Below are positions 1 to 7,466 of a stretch of DNA of 41,621 nucleotides, in pieces. This DNA is from Coemansia sp. RSA 922 (lineage: Eukaryota > Kickxellomycota > Kickxellomycetes > Kickxellales > Kickxellaceae): NCBI GenBank assembly GCA_027577415.1, contig JANBQS010000066.1:1-41621 (forward strand), written 5' to 3'. The first letter of the stretch is position 1; every line of letters starts with the position of its first letter. Below the pieces are notes generated by a model. That model saw nothing but the letters and a program-made list of their open reading frames with translations, ran no database searches and had not been told where the DNA came from. Both the position numbers and the translations under genes were made by a program.

Positions 1-110
1 TTATAAAGAGCCCCTTTTCCTATCTTGTAGAGCAGCAGGCCATATATACTGGCACACTCAGCGATCGCCTTTACCCACTTGGGCAGTAGTTCAGCACGTC
101 TCAACAAACG
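1..110. repeat. Dispersed promoter-like repeat, copy 1
   Basis: This block matches positions 7054-7161 in the same orientation at roughly 80% identity over about 108 bases. The shared words include TTATAAAGAGCCCC, GGCCATATATACTGGC and GTCTCAACA. The CATATATACTGGC core could be a TATA-type promoter core. No coding potential is shared. The two copies flank about 7 kb of decayed genes, and sequence beyond them differs. Confidence 0.75.
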
Positions 111-339
111 TGTAGGCACCACCCATTAATTATCCCTAGCATTGGTCGCCATACGTGCTGCCTTCACTCCTAGAAGGCCAAACACATAGTATTGCCCACA
201 TCATCAATAGCTGCGGTACATTCCTCTTTTTTTTTTAACAAAATAGCAAAGTTTAACATTTGAGTCTACCTGCTGCATAGAAAGCTTTTGAAGATTTTTT
301 ATTTTTAGATGTCCAGGCTACAATTTCATCAACATACTT

Positions 340-450
340 TAAGGATGTTCTGATTTTTAAGAGGAGATTGCACCACATTTGGGAGGAGACTGTAGTGGAT
401 TTCATCTTTGGTCTCCTCATGGCGGGTAAAAAAACCCCCACTTGGCGCCA
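340..450 (+). promoter_or_regulatory. Degenerate small-family promoter, copy A
   Basis: The stretch CTCATGGCGGGTAAAA followed by a CCCCCACTTGGCGCC block aligns with the promoters at 1374-1410 and 18790-18750 (minus). The TATA box seen there (GGGTATAAAA) is mutated here to GGGTAAAA. Similarity extends about 70 bases upstream (GAGGAGATTG..CC..TTTGGGA). It precedes the relic at 488-715. Confidence 0.6.
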
Positions 451-487
451 TTCTTTTTCAATCACTCGTTTAGAGACACTGCTATAA

Positions 488-715
488 GCCGAACGCCGTT
501 TAAATATTTCTGAGGCGTTTAACCATGTAGATAATCTTGTTAGGGCCCAGTTTGACATGCAAAGCAAATTAGTTGGGTGTTTAAGCGAAAGCTCGCCATT
601 AGTTAATAGAAGTTGCAAATACATACTAGTTGGAAGTGCGACAGGCTTAAGTCTTGTGCTTGGTAAGACCTCTAGCATATTCATCGGAGTCGTTCCAGAA
701 AATAGTCAAATCTAG
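488..715 (+). pseudogene. Relic of small-protein family (copy A)
   Basis: The open frame lacks a proper start but contains NLVRAQFDMQ and SCKYILVGSATG. These align with the LVRSQYNHNINW and SCKFILIGNFADM of the best-preserved member at 18231-18665, and with LVRFQYDDELEW and GCKYIIVGGATDV at 1900-2079. Only the C-terminal half survives; the N-terminal part expected between the promoter (about 424) and here is missing. The function of the family is unknown. I judge this a decayed copy, not an expressed gene. Confidence 0.6.
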
Positions 716-897
716 TCACTAACAAGTCAATGCACTCAGCATGCTAGACGTATCACCTTTATCGACTTTATATTAGCAAAAGTTGATGTCTCATTTAATG
801 TCATTAGAATAAATGGCAGTGCAGTTCCTCTTATTAGTTGCCAGTATAGCAAGGGTGAATGTTGGGTATATTTAACCGTACTCAAGAGTGAGAATAG

Positions 898-1130
898 TTA
901 AACCCTAATCCAACTTATGACGGGACACTGGTTATATAGCCTTGTGGATGCCTTCTTCCAGAGCCACACGTGTGAGGATCCAAACAAACCTAGTGTTCCT
1001 GTGTTGTACGCGTGGGCTTTTGTGCTCCTCGGCATCAGCAGAGGGTAGCATGCTCGCATCCGGCATCTCGGAGATAGTTTCTGGCAGCTTGGGATTGACA
1101 GTCGGCAGCGCTTCACATGGGCTGTCGGGG
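898..1130 (-). repeat. Promoter-like dispersed repeat type 2, copy 1
   Basis: Read on the minus strand it has a core (about 1125-1062, with the AAGCTGCCAGAAACTATCTC block), then a GTGTGGCTCTGGA word, then a TATA-like GGCTATATAACC at about 938. The same order occurs at 10200-9975. The core alone occurs at 16160-16090, and a weaker TATA-side match lies at 12330-12205. About 134 nt below the TATA a 22-codon frame starts at 804, too short to call a gene. Confidence 0.6.
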
Positions 1131-1373
1131 TTGTCTACGTCAACAGATGAGGTGTCATCATCGCCCTTCACTAACTTAGCAAAGCCTCCTTTAGTGTGCA
1201 GACTTTTTTCTTGGAGAGTTTTAGAAACTAAATTTAGGTTTTGGGGCACCCATGCCACATAATCGGCGACCTTTTTTGAAGGCTGCGCTTGCTGTTTATT
1301 ACATTACGTAGTTGGGGAGAAGATCGCCTCTCAATTGGGGAATATCTTGACTGTGGCTTATTTTTTTTAGGTC

Positions 1374-1410
1374 GACTCATGGTGGGTATAAAAGGCCCAC
1401 TTGACGCCGG
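1374..1410 (+). promoter_or_regulatory. Small-family promoter with TATA box, copy B
   Basis: TATAAAA lies at 1387-1393 inside GGTGGGTATAAAAGGCCCAC, 112 nt before the ATG at 1499. It aligns with the minus-strand promoter of the 18231-18665 gene (GGCGGGTATAAAAAGCCCAC, 109 nt before its ATG). The shared sequence extends upstream to a TTACGTAGTT..GGGG..GATC..CGCC block at about 1302-1330. Confidence 0.75.
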
Positions 1411-1498
1411 AATTTTCCTCCATCGTTTGAAACATTTTACCATTCACATTTTCCCTTTACCCCAATCATCATTACATCTCTACCAGTCTATTACCACA

Positions 1499-2079
1499 AT
1501 GTACGGCTTTACAGCTAGCGACCTTGATGATCCCAACACAATTTTCCTGGTATACGTATCAAAGGAATGTTCCACGATAACCTCTTACGCATTTTATTGT
1601 GGGTATATTGCTTACTTAGTCAAGTTGCAAGAAGAAGAGAGCGTTATTATTAGATTTTAGAGTGGAGTGAACTAGCGTAGCTTATAAAATCTTGTGTCAA
1701 TAAATTAAATATTGGAAAGGTTAAAGAAGAGAAGAAAGATGTTAACCGGTCAAACACGCACTATATCCAAAGTGCCAAACAAACCAGTGAACCGTGGGAA
1801 CGACTGAGCCGAGTCAAAACATATGACAATGGTACCGAGATCCAAAAGAGATATTTAACAGTTATTGACCTGCCTCAAGGACTTCTCAACACTAATTGTC
1901 TTGTTCGCTTTCAATACGACGACGAGTTAGAGTGGCTTGATAATATGGACAGTATTACGCCTTATATGGTTGAAGGATGCAAATATATTATTGTCGGGGG
2001 TGCGACAGACGTAATAAACGCAGCTGAGGAGATTTATAAGTCTCGGCGTGGAATTGTAGTAAACAGTGTTCATAGATAA
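1499..2079 (+). pseudogene. Small-protein family member, split (copy B)
   Basis: From the ATG at 1499 a frame reads TASDLDDPNTIFLVYVSKEC and stops at 1658-1660. It aligns with TSEDFKDPIKIVLVYIGNG of the 18231-18665 gene. A second frame, open from 1681 to the stop at 2077-2079, carries LVRFQYDDELEWLDNMDS and CKYIIVGGATDV, matching the C-terminal half of the same gene. Between the halves lie an in-frame stop and about 200 extra bases. This could be an intron-bearing gene (GTATAT at 1603 is one candidate donor; acceptors in the correct phase exist near 1772 and 1787) or a decayed copy with an insertion. I cannot decide between these. No function is known. Confidence 0.55.
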
Positions 2080-2566
2080 ATTTCAAACAACAGAAATATA
2101 TTTCTTACTGCACAGGTTTATGCCTTATTTGATTTCAATAGAAAGACATGTTGTTGTAGTTTCTCCGCCTGTCAGGTAAATGATACGGAAGACAAAGCTA
2201 TGAGTCGCTTGTACTACCTGGTTGCAATACCAGGTCCATATAAAAAAAACCCTTGAAGGTCCTTGGATTGACTATAATTACCAGTGAGCTGATTATTGAA
2301 TGCTCTCTTGTGCTACCTGAGGCAAAATCGCAGACAAAGTATGCGTATATGGGGGAGCAAATCCCTACTGTAGGGCGTGTGCAACAGTGGTCCCAGCAGC
2401 ACCTTTCCTGTGGAATTCAAGAGAAAAGTGGTGTATGATTGTACTCGAGCAGCCCATATATTCAAGCTGCCCGACTTGGGAATAAAGCACTAAATTCAAT
2501 ATTTTCACTGGAATTTATGCACCCGCTTGCCTTATAACATTATTACTTTCTCTTAAACAATAACCA
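2080..2566. other. Intergenic stretch without clear gene
   Basis: It contains an ATATAAAAAAAACCC at about 2238 that looks like another degenerate TATA core, followed by a 61-codon open frame (2253-2438) that starts with TTG and resembles nothing I know. It may be another relic. CAATA/AATAAAG signals near 2480 could serve as 3' processing signals. Confidence 0.4.
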
Positions 2567-3883
2567 ATGCCTTCTCTATCGCCGATTCAAATGCTCCCCC
2601 CTCACGCAGTCGAGATGATAGTGGATTACGTCGCTAACAACATTCGGCTAGCGTCCAACAAAGCCCACAACATCAGTCACCCAGAGGGGTATGGCAGGCT
2701 GCTGATGCCATTGCTCTGGGTCTGTGGCAACTTTCAAGCTGTGGTATACTCGCGTATTTTTAAACGTTATAGTATAACGTTTGACAGCAACTTGGATACA
2801 ATTTACGGACAGTCATGCGCATTTCCACGCTGTTTGAGTCGATTCCGCGGTCACTTTTATCGCACAGCTAGAGAGATGTCGATATCGATTAACCCACGGG
2901 CTGTCTACTCGGACAAAGGCACTGAAAGCACTATCCCCTGTGCCATAGAGCTAATACGACTGAATGCGCCAACTCTGCAATACGTGAACATCTTGTTTTA
3001 TTTTTGTGCCTATCTCTCCGGACTTATTTATGATAACAGCGGCTGTGTCGAGTACGCGCGTTTGCAGACATTTGTAGTAAAGCAGTACAAGGTCACGGCG
3101 ATACGCGTTCAAGGGTGTAATGCCCTTTCCTAATCTTTGCCGTCTAATCAGTCGTGGTGATTACTTATTCGGCGACGACCCGGTATTACTTAGAGGCAAC
3201 GCAGCTACTCTCGAGTATCTACAGCTGGAATCTGGCTCTTAAGCTGACCGTGGCGCTTATTCAGCAAAACATATTTACGCCTACTAGCCATCCGAGGCTG
3301 CAGTGCGTCATGTTGAATACGCCTCTCGGCATGTCACTACTTAACAAGGCGGACTACTCTGATCTTATAAGGCTCATGCTGGGTATTGGGCCTGAAGCTG
3401 CCATTAGGAATATTTCCAGCTGGTCATTTAGCCGAGCACCTTTACCTGTATTAACTCTTCTAGGCAAGCACAATATACTCCAAGTCCTGGCCCTGCCCGA
3501 GGTGCGGATGTCGCTTTGGGAAGCAATGACCTTGATTCAGTCTCTTCCACTTCTCTCTGATTTCCATGCCAAGGCTCCGACACTTGACCCACTGCCTGAT
3601 GGCGTCACAAAGCGCAGACTAATCTCATACGTAAACTCCAACTATTTTGCCGATGGGTACGCGGTTCCGGTGCTGGCATTTTGGGGAAAAAGACTTGAAG
3701 CGCTTGAAGGACGTGGTGAAACCATTTTTGCTGCTGGCGTTGGCATGCCCAAATTTTGACTACGCTGCTGCAGTCGATAAAAATCGTGAAAAGTTTGCAG
3801 AGCTATTGGAAAAGACCATCGGTATGGCGACCTATAAGAAATATGTACCTTGCTTGCGCCGCTTGCTCTATCGCAAGCCGTAG
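2567..3883 (+). pseudogene. F-box-like/LRR family pseudogene with internal deletion
   Basis: The N-terminus (MPSLSPIQMLPPHAVEMIVD) and the LLMPLLWVCGNF segment align with the intact paralogues at 21864 and 23804. After about residue 125 the reading jumps directly to a segment matching the middle of the paralogues (ELIRLNAPTLQ versus QLARKNALILQ), so roughly 200 codons are deleted. The frame then breaks after 3133 and again near 3230 and 3650, while homology continues: LLRGNAATLEYL, FTPTSHPRLQCV, LPLLSDFHAKAPTL, RFRCWHF, LLALACPNFDYA, CLRRLLYRKP. The protein family resembles F-box/leucine-rich proteins that I associate with Kickxellales; that name is inference. This copy is not functional as read. 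Confidence 0.85.
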
Positions 3884-3984
3884 TAGTGCTAAATGTTTAT
3901 TCTTAACAATGCACTTTGTGTTTGCAGATTACCGGCTCTACGAAAGGTGTGCGCCTCGTTTAGAAGGTATTTCTAAGCGACACA

Positions 3985-4128
3985 ATGTCTGAGCAGCATA
4001 GAAAGTTTAATCGCAAAGGTGCTTGTGGTGGATATAATTTTCCGTTTAAGCTATACGCCGCTACTCATTCGCCACTTTCAGTACGAGAGCTACGTACGTT
4101 ACTTATCGAAAACATGGGACTACCATAA
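3985..4128 (+). CDS. Possible 47-aa small ORF, unknown
   Basis: An ATG-initiated frame encodes a 47-residue basic peptide beginning MSEQHRKFNRKGACGGYNFP and ending in RELRTLLIENMGLP. It lies between the F-box-like pseudogene and the recombinase-like gene. I recognise no domain. It could be a real small gene, the 5' fragment of a lost gene, or chance. No TATA box lies at the spacing used by the small-protein family. Confidence 0.25.
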   Translation: MSEQHRKFNRKGACGGYNFPFKLYAATHSPLSVRELRTLLIENMGLP

Positions 4129-4253
4129 CCATGCTAATTTCTTGATTTTGACGACTTCTGACACCTTTTCGGAAAGTGGCGCAAACAATGCTTGTAATTT
4201 TTGACTCCACAGAGTTTCTTTGTTCTTTATTATTATTATTATTTTTTGTTGTT

Positions 4254-5453
4254 ATGGACAGCGACGAAATTACGTATACTCTGTGCAGCATTGACAACCT
4301 CATAAGAGAGAATCGCGAATTGCGTGCTCGTTTAGAGGTAGTTGAACAGAAAATAAACTCTCTGCCCCTTCGCCCCGCCATAACGCTAAGCCCAGCAATG
4401 GATGACGAGCAAAAGCCTGACGAGCTAGTGCTTATAGGCAACAATGACGTCGAACCTCTTTCAAAGAGGCGATTAGACAGCATCAGACGAGACGTTGGCG
4501 ATAGAAAGTCGACATGGGCCGATCTTCGACAGTTGTACCCACCTAGACAGTCTGACTTTGCGCCCCTCATGGAGCTTGACGACCTTGATGTTGACGGTGC
4601 CCTTAGCCAGGCGGCGACGATGGCGGCCTACGGATCGGAGTTCTTACGCATTGCACTCGGTGGCACACAGGTCAACAGGCGACTGACGAGGCAGACTAGT
4701 CAGTTGCTGTCCTCGCTCTGTGCTGCGCTCATTGACACCCGCGACCAGCGAAGACGCTCACAGAATAAAAATGCAAACTCAGACACAGTGCTTGAGAGTG
4801 TCCACAAACGCGCTAAACAGACAATTGAGTCGATGCCGCGACAAGAAGAGGAAGAGTGGCCTGATGTCTCTGCTTCTAGTAGCCGCACAAGCCTCGATCT
4901 CTGTGATAGCTCGTGCTCCGAGCTGACTGATTTGGATAGCGAATACTCGTTGCACGAGCAACGGCGACGTAGCAGATGCAGAAAGAGGAGTACTCCGAGA
5001 GCATCGCCGGACGATAGTTCTACAATTGTATCCGCTTGCGACCCCGTACGTACAGGCGACAGTGCGACCAAAGAACCTGTAAGCGACAGCGACAATGCCT
5101 CAGCGAGCGGCACAGAGGACGACGACGACGAATCTGATTTAATACTTGGACAGGGAAAAGTGATGAGGCTACACCGTCTAGTCGTCATTCAAAATGCATT
5201 CTTAAGCCATGGTCTGACAGAATCGGATGCTACAGCATTTTTAGAGCGACTCAGCAAGGCAACCAACATCAAGTATAACGGTATATGGAATAGGTGGGTC
5301 GCTTGGTGCGACTGCCAAGGCGTGGATCCACTTAAAAGGTCAGAGGAAAATTTAGCGACCTACTTTTCAGATGGGACATGGTCAAAGAGCTCGATGACAA
5401 ATATACGAGCCGTGTTAAGATCAGTTTGGTCAGTAATTGAAGGAGATACCTAG
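4254..5453 (+). CDS. Truncated tyrosine-recombinase-like protein (N-terminal core-binding domain only)
   Basis: The 399-aa protein starts at an ATG directly followed by DSDEIT; an upstream in-frame ATG at 4176 would add an odd hydrophobic, T-rich-coded leader and looks like 5' UTR. Residues about 15-40 (NLIRENRELRARLEVVEQKI) form a probable coiled coil, followed by a helical segment (about 110-170) and a long acidic, serine-rich linker with RRRSRCRKR basic patches. The last 85 residues (AFLERLSKATNIKYNGIWNR, then WVAWCDCQGVDPL, then TNIRAVLRSVWSVI) resemble the SAM-like core-binding domain of DIRS/Ngaro/Crypton-type tyrosine recombinases. The catalytic domain (R..HxxR..Y) is missing: a stop follows at once and I see no continuation downstream. 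It may be a transposon remnant or a reused DNA-binding domain. Confidence 0.6.
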   Translation: MDSDEITYTLCSIDNLIRENRELRARLEVVEQKINSLPLRPAITLSPAMDDEQKPDELVLIGNNDVEPLSKRRLDSIRRDVGDRKSTWADLRQLYPPRQSDFAPLMELDDLDVDGALSQAATMAAYGSEFLRIALGGTQVNRRLTRQTSQLLSSLCAALIDTRDQRRRSQNKNANSDTVLESVHKRAKQTIESMPRQEEEEWPDVSASSSRTSLDLCDSSCSELTDLDSEYSLHEQRRRSRCRKRSTPRASPDDSSTIVSACDPVRTGDSATKEPVSDSDNASASGTEDDDDESDLILGQGKVMRLHRLVVIQNAFLSHGLTESDATAFLERLSKATNIKYNGIWNRWVAWCDCQGVDPLKRSEENLATYFSDGTWSKSSMTNIRAVLRSVWSVIEGDT

Positions 5454-5685
5454 CCAGCAGATACAAGGGATATTTTTTTGGGCCGCGTAATTATCGAGTT
5501 TATAGTGCGACTGTTTCCAAACACTAGCAATCCTAATATCACTATTTTGCTTTGTTTATACCACTTAATTTGATATTGATATAGTCCTCATCAACCAACA
5601 CCTGTTTGTATGCAGAAACGTATTTATCTATGGTTGGATGTTTCACATAGCCAGTATTGTTTTTAAAATGATAGACGACTGCCTG

Positions 5686-5694
5686 TATATAAAA
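5686..5694 (+). promoter_or_regulatory. TATA box of zinc-finger gene
   Basis: TATATAAAA lies 75 nt before the ATG at 5761, followed by a TAGCCC and a pyrimidine-rich leader. The arrangement resembles the promoters of the small-protein family but the flanking bases are not obviously homologous. Confidence 0.55.
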
Positions 5695-5760
5695 TAGCCC
5701 TCTTTCTCAGACTGTTGTAATATCTTTTCTGTCCTAAACTATTTCCTAATTAAAGTTAAG

Positions 5761-5976
5761 ATGTCCAGCAATACTGCCAAAAGTGATCCAGAATCTCTCA
5801 AGCTTGATAGCTACTGCTATTGGTGCCACACCCAATTTACAGGGTCTACATTGTTTTTGGAACATGCCAAATTTTGTCACAAAATCCCTGATACGTCTCG
5901 TTACATAGTTGACAAGTCAACTGGGAGAGTTCTAGAAGGGTATCCCTTGTACTACGATTACAAACCCGCGCCCTAG
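5761..5976 (+). CDS. Small C2H2/C2HC-type zinc-finger protein
   Basis: The 71-aa protein contains CYWCHTQFTGSTLFLEHAKF followed by CHK, that is C-x2-C-x12-H with H-x3-C or H-x4-H. This is the spacing of a classical zinc finger, with a conserved-type F and L in the core. The rest is short and charged, with an aromatic C-terminus (YPLYYDYKPAP). A TATA box 75 nt upstream and an AATAAAAATAAA signal about 25 nt after the stop support a real transcription unit. The target is unknown; it could bind nucleic acid or protein. It stands alone between a recombinase remnant and a pseudogene fragment. Confidence 0.65.
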   Translation: MSSNTAKSDPESLKLDSYCYWCHTQFTGSTLFLEHAKFCHKIPDTSRYIVDKSTGRVLEGYPLYYDYKPAP

Positions 5977-6055
5977 TACTGAACCTGCTCTAACTATTGG
6001 TAATAAAAATAAACATATAGGAGTTTATATCAAGTAATATTGTTCGAAATTAGCG

Positions 6056-6590
6056 CTACTCCTCACTCCTCAATACTTCAAAGATCGGACTCTGGTATGT
6101 TTCAGACAACCAATATGTGTCTGGCCAGCTTTGATGCCAACACATTTTACTAATGCACTCGTTGACACTGTCAATAAACTGGGTACTGACTCGCAGCTTA
6201 TCCAATGCAGGCAAACGGCAGATAACATTGACGACCATACCACAGTAATGATTCAGCTCTGGTGCCCTCATGCGCTCTGACTCTGGGATACAGTTCAAAC
6301 CGTCGTAGCCTGTAAAGTACTGCTTTCCGTGTATATTCAAAACGCGCAGCAACAAATAGATAGGTTTCAACAACCGTTTAGTAACCATACAGCGGTACTT
6401 TCCAACAAGTTTCGATATGGAGAAGAGTGGATAATTGAAAATAGTGCAGACACTGAGTGAACGCAGTTTGGGAAACGTTTTCAACAGGCGTTCGACATTG
6501 TGGTATCCATACTCGCCTTCCAAGGTCAACGAGACCAGACTGTTCTGGTCGCTTAAAGGGGGTGGTGGGGGATGCCAACTACTCTGTTAG
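6056..6590 (-). pseudogene. C-terminal fragment of an LRR-like protein
   Basis: A minus-strand frame opens after a TAA near 6590 and runs to the stop at 6056. It reads SLTLEGEYGYHNVERLLKTF then PKLRSLSVC and LPALDKLRVSTQ, the regular leucine spacing of leucine-rich/F-box-type proteins. No ATG precedes the homologous part and no upstream exon is visible, so the N-terminal half is missing. It does not align clearly with the F-box-like paralogues at 21.9-25.6 kb and so comes from a different family. I call it a truncated relic. Confidence 0.6.
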
Positions 6591-6829
6591 CCTAATTGCT
6601 AGCCAAAGTACATGATAGCGAGTATAATATGAGCAAATATATTATAATAAGGGGGACATCTTGATACCTGAAATTACCAACTTTCTTTCTAAACGTGGCT
6701 GTGATTTCAGTAATTTGCGATTCAGGTGATATTTTGAACATTATTAGGTTTCTAGCAGCATGAAAAGACATGAGTGGCTACAAAAACTATAGTTTTTTTA
6801 AAAGGTTCCTTGTCACCCAAGGTCCCCTT

Positions 6830-6948
6830 GGGTTCCGCCTTTTTTGGGTGATCCTATTTTGATGTATTTAGGTATATGTTCTCTACAGAAGTAGAAAACA
6901 TATATCTAAACACGGCAAAATCATCCCACCCAAAAAAATTCAGAACCC
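6830..6948. repeat. Imperfect 119-bp palindrome (foldback/MITE-like)
   Basis: The left arm starts GGGTTCCGCC, runs through TTTTTTGGGTGATCC and GGTATATGTTCTCTAC, and is mirrored by GTAGAAAACATATATC and ATCATCCCACCCAAAAAA to a right end GAACCC. The arms are about 57 bases with a centre at about 6889 and a 4-5 base loop (AGAA). The sequence has no coding potential. A short second dyad (CCCAAGGTCCCCTTGGG) abuts the left end. It could be a non-autonomous foldback element or a strong RNA hairpin. I see no clear target-site duplication. Confidence 0.75.
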
Positions 6949-7053
6949 TACAATTCTCTCACTACTATGAAATTTCTGGATACTCTTTAGATATTTGGAC
7001 ATTTGCACAGATGTGCTTGACCCTCTAAATAAGCGGATGTGAATAATAGCAAA

Positions 7054-7161
7054 TTATAAAGAGCCCCTTTCCCTATCTTACGGAGAAGCGGGCCATATAT
7101 ACTGGCCCACTCTACGGATTGCCTTTATCCACTGGGGCTGCAGTTCAACGTGTCTCAACAC
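7054..7161. repeat. Dispersed promoter-like repeat, copy 2
   Basis: It is a direct copy of positions 1-110 (see copy 1), with GGCCATATATACTGGCCCAC as its core. After TGTCTCAACA the two copies diverge. The following 300 bases to the end of the next gene hold no gene that I can support. Confidence 0.75.
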
Positions 7162-7466
7162 ATTCTATATAATACCTATAATATAACCTTGCACCTAGTG
7201 AATAGTGAGTGTGGGTAGTTCAGGCGATGATCAGCTCAAAGTACACATCCAATAACAGCACCATTTTGCTACGAAGCCTCTGTGCTAAGGGCTAAGCACA
7301 TACAGCCGCTTTGGTGTGCGCGCAACCCAGGAGCCTGCAATCCTCCACGAACAACTAGAAAAGGTTAACTACAAGTTTCAGTTTTAAACTGGTAATTTTA
7401 TTATTTAATTTCCCAATATACCTCTTTAAAGTACCCGTTGAAAAGAAAAACGACATTCTACAATCT

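Noticed and set aside
253..684. 143-codon minus-strand open frame
   Set aside because: It is antisense to the copy A promoter and relic (340-715), whose plus-strand reading has family homology. The minus frame matches nothing.
898..1262. Overlapping open frames on both strands
   Set aside because: The segment is a type 2 promoter-like repeat; none of the frames is kept in the other copies at 9975-10200 or 16085-16165.
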